From: Antedon bifida
Lineage: Eukaryota; Echinodermata; Crinoidea; Comatulida; Antedonidae
Direction of reading: 5' to 3'
DNA: 64,000 nucleotides
Assembly: GCA_963402885.1 (NCBI GenBank)
Contig: OY727096.1
Coordinates: forward strand, 16,535,820-16,599,819
The notes beneath the pieces were generated by a model that did no database searches, was not told the origin of the DNA, and was given only the letters and a program-made list of their open reading frames with translations. A program made the translations under genes and the position numbers. Below, in pieces: positions 15,001 through 27,000 of this stretch. Every line of letters starts with the position of its first letter. Position 1 is the stretch's first letter.

Positions 15001-18000
15001 ATGGACGGTAGCGTCCGAAACGCTGGCGTCTATCGGATTATTTCCGACAAGCTCCTACGTGAAAGTGGGATTGTTCGGAACGCACTGCAAGCAGCCATAT
15101 ATATAAAACAGTGGGGTTCATTTTGTTTTTTAACGGGACGGGACAAAAAACAACAACAGTATAAATATAAAATGGTCGGTTCGCGCGGAAAGTTGAATTG
15201 ACGATCGAGCGAGAAAAATGTAAACAAACTGTACTTCGTATCCCAGCATGCAATGGTACTTCCGATAAAATTATTTACGACCAGTAATCTGCGTCGGTAG
15301 TGTAAACGCTCTGGGCCGGCCTAAAAAGTAAATATTTGCAACCGGCCCAGGACCGGCCCTGGACCCAAACGAAAGTGTAAATGGGGTCATAGTTACCAAA
15401 CTATTTATATACTCACTATGTACAAAAATAGATTGAAACAATAAATAAACATTATTAAAACAAGATATCCTGAGCAAAGACTAATACATTTCCAACACCT
15501 ACCTATAAGGATAGTGAATTCCAACTAGTAAACCCAAACATTGTTTTCTTGGGCTATGAGTAGTTGCTACATATACCTGACAGGTGATAAGTACAGCTTT
15601 TCTACTTCAATGTTTCCTTGAATTTAAAAGGTGATCCATTCACCTGGGCAGAAATAATCTGTGCTTTGACTATTCCATTATTACAAAGGGTAGATTAAAT
15701 CTTGGAATCTATACTTTAATCCTGACAGGACTCATTACTTTAATACTCTTACAAAATACAATAGAAGAACAATATATCACTATATATAGCGGTACTTGAT
15801 TGCATTAAAGAAACCATTGAAAATTTATTTTGAAATTTATTAGTAAAACAAAATCAAATCAATTTATTTAAGTGTCAAAATAATGTATTGAAGTAAAATT
15901 GTTAGTTGTCATTATCTATATATTTAATTTCTAGCTTGTGTAATTGCAAGTATGTCTTTCCAGTATCATAGACCAATTCTGTAATACAGTGTCACATAGT
16001 ATCACCTGTGATGCCTGTATTGTGTTATGGTTAAGAGGCTCGTTGGCACTGTATTACCGAGGACTCCATGGTTAAATGGTTGATGAATATTAATGTGTGG
16101 AGCTATAGCTTAGTGGTTAACATGCTTGCCTTCCAATCCCGACCTAGTGCGAGGGTTGTATTGACTCTTTCAACTCCCTAAGACTCAAATGATAATTAGT
16201 TTATAAGAATGATAAGTTATAAAATAGTTTCATCTATCCTGTAATTGGCGACTTACTCGCTGTTGGATGCGTATGAAATAACAAAAATTAATTAATTTTT
16301 AAAACTTGAAAGCGTAAAAAAAAAAATGATAATATAAGTACAAACATGGCAATACTGTTAATAGTTTGCTATATATCTCATAATTAAATGGAGAGAGACA
16401 ATCATGGCATAATGCATGCATAAACAAACAGTATTCTGTTTAATGGTTTATATAATATATGGTAATGATGCATCACAAGTTAAAGCTAAGCATAATTAAG
16501 CACAGGCTAAAGAGTCCAATCATACTACTAATTATTTGAAGGACACATGATACATATTCGGAAAAGAACGATGCCACTATGCCATTTTGTGCTGGTTTAT
16601 CTCAACAAGTGTGTCGGTAAACTCTCACATGATAATGGCAGCTGTTTCTTAGTCCGACAAAAATTAAAAAAATTATTCAAATAAAACAGTATGATCATGA
16701 AGGAATTAGTTTATAATTCCTCTGTGATATAGCAAATGTTATAATAAAACAAAACTTGGATAAATGTCAGAGAAAAAAAGGTAGTATGATAATTCAATAA
16801 TTTTGTAGCCTGTATGTTCAGTCGGACAAACTTGATTTTATAACCTTACATTGGTGTCCTACATTGGTGTATACAGTCAAGAGAAGACTGTTCTGCAACC
16901 ATGCAGGTTATAATAAGCGCCTATGATGGGAAGGGGGGGGGGGGGGGGGGTAGGGCTGGTAAGAGGAGGTAGGGCTGGTAAAAGGTAGGGCTGGTAAAAG
17001 GTAGGGCTGGTAGGGTGAGGTAGGGCTGGTAGGGTGAGGTAGGGCTGGTAGGAGGTAGGGCTGGTGGGAGGAGATAGGGCTGGTAGGAGGAGGTAGGGCT
17101 GGTAGGAGGAGGTAGGGCTGGTAGGAGGAGGTAGGGCTGGTAGAGCTGGTAGGGGGAGGTAGGGCTGGTAGAGCTGGTAGGGGGAGGTAGGGCTGGTAGG
17201 AGGAGGTAGGGTTGGTAGGAGGAGGAGGTAGGGCTGGTAGGAGGAGGAGGTAGGGCTGGTAGGAGGAGGAGGTAGGGCTGGTAGGAGGAGGAGGTAGGGC
17301 TGGCAGGAGGAGGTAGGGCTGGTAGGAGAAGGAGGTAGGGCTGGTAGGAGGAGGTCGAGCTGGTACAGGGAGGTAGAGCTGGTAGGACTGGTACAGGGAG
17401 GTAGAGCTGGTACTAGGAGGTAGAGCTGGTAGAAGGAGGTAGGGGAGGTAGAGCTGGTACTAGGAGGTAGAGCTGGTAGGAGGAGGTAGGGGAGGTAGGG
17501 TTGGTAGGAGGAGTTAGAGCTGGTAGGAGGAGGTAGAGCTGGTAGGAGGAGGTAGAGCTGGTAGGAGGAGGTAGGGCTGGTGGGAGGAGGTAGGGATGCA
17601 TGGTTTAAAATCTCCTTTTCCATGAAGTGCCCTTTCATTCAAACTTGCATGTAACATTTTTTTTTGTAGGTAACTGGGAACCAATACTCTAAGGCTTTAG
17701 TTGGCCAAGCCTCGGTTTTTTGCTAACTAAAGATTTGACATAAGAACGCCAGCTTTCTAAATAGTTTTTTTAAAGCAATGTATTCTAAATACTCTGAACT
17801 CTAGATGGAACTATACTGTACTATAAATAGTATGCAGTACTGTACTACTAATACAATAATTCAAATAAAATTAACAAGATAAAGGGATTATTTGATGGCC
17901 TGTCAATGACCTTATTGATAATAGCTGTCATACATATGTCAATCATCATCATGTTTTCATTTACCTTCACATGTCATACACATATAATACAAAATTCCTT

Positions 18001-21000
18001 ATTTGTATAAAATGGTTTCATCTTTTCCATATTTTACTTAGATCTTTAATGCCACACTGTACATTCACTCTACAATGCACATTCATTGAAAAATAAAAAT
18101 TCTCAAATATAGTTACTAAACGTTTTAAACATTTTATCGATTCTGCAGACAAATGTCAAATAAGTATATGAAACAAGATATGTAGAATATTGCTCCTAAT
18201 AGACTAATTTTTCTTTAGTGAATATAAATTAACTGTTTAATAAAAGTACAAAGTCCTATTCAAACCACTTGTGTAATAATTCACGTATTGAAATGCGTCA
18301 ACAAAGTAGTAGGGGAGCAATAATGACACCATTTAAATTTAACTATCCATAAAATATGATGCTAACTTGTGTACGTATGGAACAGATTATATTCTATAAC
18401 GGCCTTGTTGACAAGATCCATGTTATCATCAAAATCTAATAATTTTAATTATCAGAGGCTGGTAGGAGAGCGCCTTAAAATTGTGAAAGTGCTGAACTTA
18501 AGCAATTAATGTCCTATCTTTTGCATTGTAATTTCCCACCCCTTAATTAGATCAACCTATGATTGATATCCAACTCTCCATCTCTCCTTGCAAAAAGTAA
18601 AGGTAAATTAAAAAGTTTCGAAAAGCATACTAACATAAGGGTTTTTTTTCTTTTATAAAACAAATCTCAAAACTAATTTAATAATGCATGAGGTGATTAA
18701 ATATTTACCAGTATTCTAAGAAACCATTTGGTATTAACATTAAACTTTAAAAGCATGTAATGTAGACCTAGAGGGTATGAGCATTACGTCAAAAGGCTAA
18801 TAAGTAAAAGGTTCAGTATCTCAACCTTATTTCAATCTAAATATATAGTTATATATCTTTAACCTAACGAAACGAAACAGCAATAAAAAAAATATGTTTA
18901 TATTTTAGATGTTATTTAAAGTTTTCTTTCCTTCCTAATTTGTTATATTTTTGTATTTAAAATTAAATCATTTTATTATGTTTATTTTTTTATTAACGCT
19001 ATATTAAATTGAACTTTATGTTTATATTCTTTTATTTTCCTTTTTTAGCAAATTTACAAAAGATGACGGAGTCCACCACAGTAATTTACAAGTAACATTA
19101 CTAATATCATCAATAAACAGCTTTAATAATTGATGTGTATTCTTAGCTAAAAATAGGACTAAAATGTCATCACTCTTCGAACAGAAATACTTAGATTATA
19201 GCATTTAAAAACAAACAGCTGGTTAAAAGTACAATGAACAAGACAGTTCATCAGAATATCTTTAAAATCTGTTGAGAAAGTTATGATGGCCAGCTACTTC
19301 AGTTATTGCAACCATACACCACCCTATAGGGGACTTCTTAGGACCAAAGTGTCCACTGAATAGAGGTTGGCCGCATACAGTATATCACCCTCCGTATACA
19401 GTATATATCACCCTCCGTATACAGTATATATCACCCTCCGTATACAGTATCACCCTTCGTATACAGTATATATCACCCTCCCTCTGTATACAGTATATAT
19501 CAACCTCCCCTCCGTATACAGTATATATCACTCTCCCCCTCCGTATACAGTATCACCCTCCGTATACAGTATATATCACCCTCCCCCTCCGTATACAGTA
19601 TCACCCTTCGTATACAGTATATATCACCCTCCCTCTGTATACAGTGTATATCAACCTCCCCTCCGTATACAGTATATATCACCCTCCCCCTCCGTATACA
19701 GTATAACCTTCCGTATACAGTGTTTATCACCCTTCGTTAATCTTATTCCTACAACTTCTAGCATACCAACATTTGACACAGCAAGATTGAGTAGTAAAGA
19801 GATAGATAAGAAAAGTATTTACCTTGCATAGTTAAATCATCAATAATCTCCACAAGGTTTGCTGGGAAATACCCAATAGTCTTCTGTTTGTCCGCTTCTT
19901 TTGTACCTTTCCATTGGCCATTCGGATGCTGTTCTAGAATCTGAAATCAACAAAAAACCATATTTTTGTTTACTCACATACAAAGTTGGTTGGGTAATAA
20001 TATTTCCATAATTTTCTCATACAGAATTGTTCGCGATTTAAATTTACTATAATTTCGTGGATGACATTTTAGTTAAAACACTAATTCTAGCCTAAACCTA
20101 TAACGTACCTTAAATTACGAACTTTTAATATTACAAAGGTCAAATAGCAGGCTGTTTTACTTGGTAAGCCTAGGCGCCGTAGGCTAGACATTTTTAGCAG
20201 TATGTCTACTGTACTACCTACTGTAGTATTAATGTTTCTATACTGTATATCGTTTTTTTGTTTGTACCACAAACCTTCCACTGCGAAACTGACACAACGG
20301 AAGCTTCCATGTTTTCCCCTTTCTATCAGAGGCTGTTTTCTATATACTGTAAATGCAGATATTTTCGCATTAAGGTTCCCAAAATTAAACCACTGCGAAA
20401 ACAACGGCATATACAGTATTTTATTTGTTTGATTGTAGTATATACAGTATGTATAATAAGAATGTATGAGTCTAGAAAATTGATTCTTTCTTGTTTGTGT
20501 AAAACACAAACAAGTCAATATGATTGTTTGATAAGATTAACCTAAATAACAAAATCTTGATACTATCAATGAAGAATTCAACACTCACTGTATTATGAAA
20601 ATATTTAGATTATCGCATGCTATGTTACACTGTGTTAAAGCATTCAAGTTGGCTTAACAATCTACGTCATGTGCTAAGCTATATAATACCCATCTTGCAT
20701 ATGTAATTACGTTCAATTTGAAGTATTTAATTTCCTACTCTGAGATCAATACCTCTCAGACCAACATGACAACAAACCTGTACAAGAATACGCTAAGAAT
20801 ATCAATAACAAAATCCTTTTCAAAGCCAAGATAAGTTAAGATTGTTTTTGTCAATATTCAGTGCTAAAATAAACATCAACATTTTCATGAGCATTCTAAA
20901 ACACATTTCGAATTTATTGATTTTATAATTTATTTAATCCTTACAAATACAAGGGCATCATATTTTTTTTAATCAAATTTGGTTAATAAGTCATAAAGTC

Positions 21001-24000
21001 ATTAAGATTGATAAATCTGACCCATGTTTTTAAAGAATGTGATTTGTTTGAATTGTTTCTTTTTTGTTTATTTGTTTTTTTTAGTGATCTAATAGAAGGG
21101 TATCTGGATATCAAGTAAAAGAAGAGTTCAAGGCTGACTTGACAAGTCTCACAGACTTCACCATCTTGAAATCTGCACATTATAAATTTTACTATAGCAG
21201 TTTACAGATATTTATTTTTTCTAATTTTAATTGTATTGCACTAAATTATAAATTAAATCAAACCATTGATATACAAATATAATATGATTTAAAGTACAGT
21301 ATATAATAGTACTATACAACATAATCATAACAAAATTAACAACCTACTCACCTAATGACCTCAAACTAAAAGGACCTACTTGTCTATTTACACTTTAATC
21401 AATTAAAGTACAAATAACACATGCAATAACATGTATCAGTTACAATAAATATTGATTACTTTGAAGCACAGTTCATGCCGAATAGTTAGATATATATTAT
21501 GTTAGATGTAAGTCAATGCAATAAAACAAGTATTATAGATGGCAGTATACCCCACTGGCTCATTTATAAGACAAACAAGATGTTTGGGAAGTAGGATTAT
21601 ACCAGAGGAAAAATACTTTTTACGATGGAGGGCCCTACTAAACATCACACAAACACGCACACACCACATACATAACAGTACCATAACATGTTCATAGGTT
21701 ACAGCACTAACTTAGAGGGTTAGGTTCAATTATATTTAGGAGTCCAGTTGACTATTTAGGTGTTATGTTGAGTATAGGTGTATAGTGCCTAGGTGGAATT
21801 TAGTAGATCCTTTTAGTATTTTTATAGACAATGTGCAAATTCCAAATAAGCACTGCATTGCACAATCTCCCTGTGCTTAGGTTAACATGTAGACATCACA
21901 GATTTATCCTCAGAATAACAGATTTATTGAATTATTATTGAGTAACTATTTGCTTTTATAGGACCTTTAGATAGATAGAAAGGTAGGGGAAAATAGTTTA
22001 GCTAAAAAACAATACAACATAAATCTGTTGAACACTGTATTTTGAATCTTAAATAATCTTCAGCATACATTTTTATGTTTCTAAAGTACTGAATTTATTG
22101 AATTTCAACAGACACTTTTCTGTCATCAGTTCATTCTGGAGGTCATTATATGCCTACACAGTTCAGACTGAAAAACAATGTCATGTCATCCAATCAAATT
22201 GAAACATTTAAAGTAAACTTTTACCCATAACATTTTTTTACAATCTGTCAACTATGTTACAACATGAATTTAGAGTTCATAAATGACATATTGTTGGGTA
22301 GCAGATGAAAAAACCAGATTTAGAAATGCCAATGACAATTTCTCAGATACTCAAATTGTACAAAGTGAGGTTGAGAGAAGAAACCCAATTTCTAAAAATA
22401 AATATCGTGGTTTTAAACGCGCCGCCATTACATTTACATTTTTTTTGCTGAAATAAGCGTCCCCCACCTTCCACTTTGTATCCGCCTCTTTCATACCGCT
22501 TAGCAAAACACTCATAACAATATTGTCGTCACAAGTGTGTGACGAAAGCAACGGCAACCTCTAATAAAGAGTAAATTAACACGGCGCTGAAATGTGTTTT
22601 AATCAAAAGTTGAAGTACTTTACTCTTAGGCGTTTTCCCCAATTTTTTCCCCCTTATGGTAGGATAATTTTTTTCTTCCAGATTTATAGAGGGAGGGGGG
22701 TGCAGAGGGTCCACCCACCCTCTGGATCCGTCACTGCATAGCATAAGTTTGTTATTACCAGCTACTAACAATATCATATATATCTAAAAACAATAACAGA
22801 AATTTGGTCAATTATTTTTCTGATATATAACGAACCCAATAAATGAGGAAAAAATTCATCACCTACATAATACAAACAGCTGACAACAATATCATATTTA
22901 TCTCAAAACAGGCAAGACTATCCTGACCACTTCATATATGCCAGATAGTATCAGTAGACTCAGTTTCAGAATTATCTATCATCCTATTTCCATTAATGAT
23001 GAGGTATTATCATTTGTAAAATCATTCAAAGTGGGAGGCAAGATAAATAGCATTATTTGTCATTCTGGTTCCGCTGACATGGATTGATTAATATCTTGAG
23101 TTTGAATTTTTGCAATTATTTTTATCTCTAATAAAACTTATAATAAAGGTAAAAACCTTATGTGGATACTTTCCTATTAAATGAACAAGGAGCAATAATA
23201 TGTTTATTACACAATATGGCCAACCCCTAGGTGATACACCTGAGATGATAACTTTGTTGGGTCCTGAAGGTGTCCTTTTATAGGAGATCTACTGTATTAA
23301 TCAATAGGAAAATAAAAGAGAAGAGGAGAATGAACAACTGACTTTAAATGGGCATGTGGCTAGGATATAAATTTGTATTTCATTACCTTAAGCTCTGTCT
23401 ACACTATCAAACTAGTTTGACAAAAAATGTGATGAGCCCATATATGGACACAATGATGTCATATCACTACCATATTTGGGCACATCACACTTTTTTGTCA
23501 AACTAGTTTTATAGTGTAGACAGAGCTTTACAACATATTGACATAATTTTACTTAAGCCAGTAGTATACCATACCGCATTTCTTACAACTTACCAAAATT
23601 ATATCACCTGCTTTGAATGACAAACATTTGCGATCATGAATCTTACAGTAGTCTTGCAGTGCTCTAGCTCGAAACCCACCTATAACTTCTGAAAATAAAA
23701 AGTAATAGAACTATTTATTATACACCTTTTTTTAAATAGTAAAAATTAATTCTGAAAATACGAATAACAATGCATCATTAGCCAGTGCCTAGAGCCAGAG
23801 GTAGTCTAAGATTGTCTACAGGCCAATGACAGGCCTCTATATCTCTGCCTTGACCAGTATACACATTGTCTACAGGCCCATGGCAGGCCTCTATATCTCT
23901 GCCTTGACCAGTATACACATTGTCTACAGGCCCATGGCAGGCCTCTTTATCTCTGCCCTGACCAGTATACAGATTGTCTACAGGCCCATGGCAGGCCTCT

Positions 24001-27000
24001 ATATCTCTGCCCTGACCAGTATACAGGTTGTCTACAGGCCCATGGCAGGTCTCTATATCTCTGACCTGACCAGTATACAGGTTGTCTACAGGCCCATGAC
24101 AGGCGCAGCCTCTATATCTCTGCCCTGACCAGTATAAAGGTTGTCTACAGGCCCATGGCAAGCCTCTATATATCTGCCTTGACCAGCATACATAACTTAT
24201 AATACATCGACTTAAAAATAATAAGAAAACTATTGTCCATTTATACAGTACCTCTCAACATCTGCTTGACATCTTGAGCTGCTTTGGTGGATGTAAACTT
24301 GTTGACTATATCTAAAGCTGTTTGTCCATGTGAGTTCTTCTGACGTACATTGATTCCATACTGGAAAGAAAATATCAAAAACATTCCATCTATACTCAAT
24401 ACGGGTATGGATATTGTCATTCATCCAGGTATTAGAAGGATAAATCTATTAACTGGACAATGGGGCACTTACCAAACGCCACAATTCCATTATTCAGCCT
24501 GATGTACGACCTGGACAGTTCATGGAACGTTGCTGTTATATTATTAACAAGTAAAAAGTCCAGTTGAATAAATTTATCCTAAATTTATACTCAATATTAT
24601 ATTTAAAGCTACGTTGTTGTTTACTATGACAAATACATTTATTGGTAAAATGTATAAACCTTCAGGAATATTACCTAGAGTATCCATTGCCATGTGTTAC
24701 ATAATTACCTAATTACATACAGGGAAATCCCCTACTCTAGTCTTATGGAAGAAGTGTTTAAAACAAACATTAAGTTATAAATATCTCAAAAATGTGAAGT
24801 CAGTTAAAGGTCCAGTGTACACTTCTGGCATGTGTGCTCTTTAAAGAACCCTGTTCACCAGGAATGAGGGGCACCCTAAGTGTCCTGGTCAATCTCAGCC
24901 CTTGTCACTGTGGACAGAAGAATGAGCACGTCATCTGGTGACACCCGAAACTCTTAGGGGATGTGAAAGTTATTGTCTGTCTGGTTGTCTAGTTATTCTC
25001 CAACATATACATTTCTACTAATTCCTCTTTCTCTCTTAAATTGCCTGAAAGTACATCATAATCAAATATTGATGAGGAACTTACACTTATTAATAGCCTT
25101 ACAACTTCTGATTTGCCAAATAAGGAAGCCTCATGTAGTGCTGTACCATTATGTGTTTCCATATTGATGTTAACTCCTGCTTCTACCAAAACTCTGAAGA
25201 AAAAACAAATCAATAAAAGTCGATCAGAAATAACTTTTGAAGAAAAGATGTTTAAGAAATTTGATGAAATTGTAATGTAAGATATTACAAGTATCATCTG
25301 ACAATGTCATCTGACAAAATACAAAATCTATCAATCTAAGAGAAACAGACATTTGATTATAATTCATATGTTAAAAGGTAAAACTAACTCTACATGTAAA
25401 TCACAATTATTAAATAAAAAGATGTCTCCAAGAAATAATTTATTAACATTTTGTAAAAAAATATTTAACCATTAATAATGAAATCATGAACATTATTATA
25501 TTTATTATATAAACTTCACAATACTTACTTAGATAAACCTTTCTCAAATTAAATGTATTTTTAACAAAAGAATGATTAAATATTATTTTATATATACAAT
25601 TTTTATATTATATGATATTTTTATATTCAATTCAATTTTATTGGTGTTAATACTGTTTATTTGAAATACAAAAATAGAGAATAAGAATAAATAAAATATT
25701 ATAATCATTCAAATGCAAAAAAAAATTTTAGTTTCCATAATAAAATTGTCAAATAAAATAATAAATATTGCGGTGCAAATGTCCAAATTATAAACCACAC
25801 AATAATTGAATGTAATGCTATTCTTACTATTGCTGCTTTTTTATAATAAATTATCATGAAAATAGCATAATGTAACATAAAATCAATAATTATTGTTAAA
25901 CACAACGTAAGATAAATAGGCAGGGAGGAAATAATTGCTTTATCAATTTATGACATAAATAAATGACAGAAGTATGAATAGATTAAATGTTATATTCAAT
26001 CCTCAATAATAATAGAATATAAATAGACAAACAATTTATTTTATTAATTATATGAACTTAATTTGGACGGGTAATTATAATTTATCTAGAACTAACATGT
26101 ACTGTATAGACAATTTTTTAAAATTGCTATATTTTTTTGGTAATAAAATTACCATATATGTATAGAACAAATCAAATAATTGCTAATCTATGGTTGTATC
26201 ATCCATATAAAATCATTTTATTTATAGAATTACCAGACATAGTAAAAAAACCAAGATTGTAAAATAATCAAATTAATAGCCATTTCGTCTAATGCATTTG
26301 TTTCGATCAATATTAGCAGACATTTGCAAACTTTAATACAAATAGTCTGCCTAAAGTCTAGCAATTAAAAGTCACGAATCAGTTGAACTAAGCAAGGGTT
26401 GAAATTCAGTTGAGATTACTTTCTTTCCTTAAGCTCTTTCTACACTATCAAACTAGTTTTGACAAAAAAGTGTGAGGTACCGAAATATGGTAGTGATATG
26501 CCCAAATATGGTAGTGATATGACATCATCATGTCCATATATGGACACTTCACTTTTTTTTTTCACATAAAGTTCAATAGTGTAGACAGAGCTTTATCGTT
26601 CAAAGAACCAAAAAATGGATTTTCTGATATAAAAAGATCTTGTTCTTTATCACCTGCTACAACAGGTTTTGAATGTTAGGAAGTATTCTATGACGAGAAT
26701 GTTACAGGTTCACAGACATATTTAATGCCAACTTGACATAAATAAATCATTTAAAATGATAACCTAAATTTTATACCTGTTGTTTATTCCATCACCTACT
26801 GTACACAGGTAGACAACCAGACTGAACATTATGTTATATTTAGGCACATGGGAAAAGTTCAATAGCGAGATTGAAAGTGTGGATATTTCACTAAATAGTA
26901 AACAGCAGTAAAGTTAGGTTGACGGTATATTATGTGTTTCCAAAATAAGGAAAGTAGAGTTGTGAATATCTTAATGTTTCTGTTTTCTCTTCCATCTTGA

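Larger units (their letters stand above)
6178..19822 (-). other. 13.6-kb caskin intron, repeat-rich
   Basis: Largest intron of the visible gene. It holds the repeats listed separately (6929-7178, 7741-8330, 8803-8937, 11300-11445, 11455-11574, 12574-12733, 14597-15388, 16095-16310, 16933-17595, 19376-19735). The sequence between them is AT-rich, with many stops in all frames and no recognisable protein. No exon of the gene is missing here: the frame joins directly across it. Confidence 0.8.
19941..23593 (-). other. caskin intron, 3.65 kb
   Basis: Contains a repeat scrap at about 20345-20405 (TGTAAATGCAGATATTTTCGC then ACTGCGAAAAC; the core is GCAGATATTTTCGC), a hAT-like end at about 22640-22736, a GTCCC-type repeat at 23160-23297 and a MITE at 23391-23527. 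The 143-codon minus-strand frame at 20087-20518 has no recognisable domain and is not called. Confidence 0.65.

Noticed and set aside
16877..17638. 253-codon minus-strand frame rich in Pro, Ser, Thr, Tyr, Leu
   Set aside because: It is the translation of the G-rich minisatellite, kept open because most units are multiples of three bases; another frame (17413-17601) is open for the same reason.
19367..19831. 154-codon plus-strand frame of Tyr/Ser/Pro/Ile repeats
   Set aside because: Minisatellite translation that runs into the antisense of a caskin exon; no independent gene signal.
20087..20518. 143-codon minus-strand frame
   Set aside because: No domain or composition typical of coding sequence, lies within a caskin intron, and overlaps a dispersed TTTTCGC repeat scrap.
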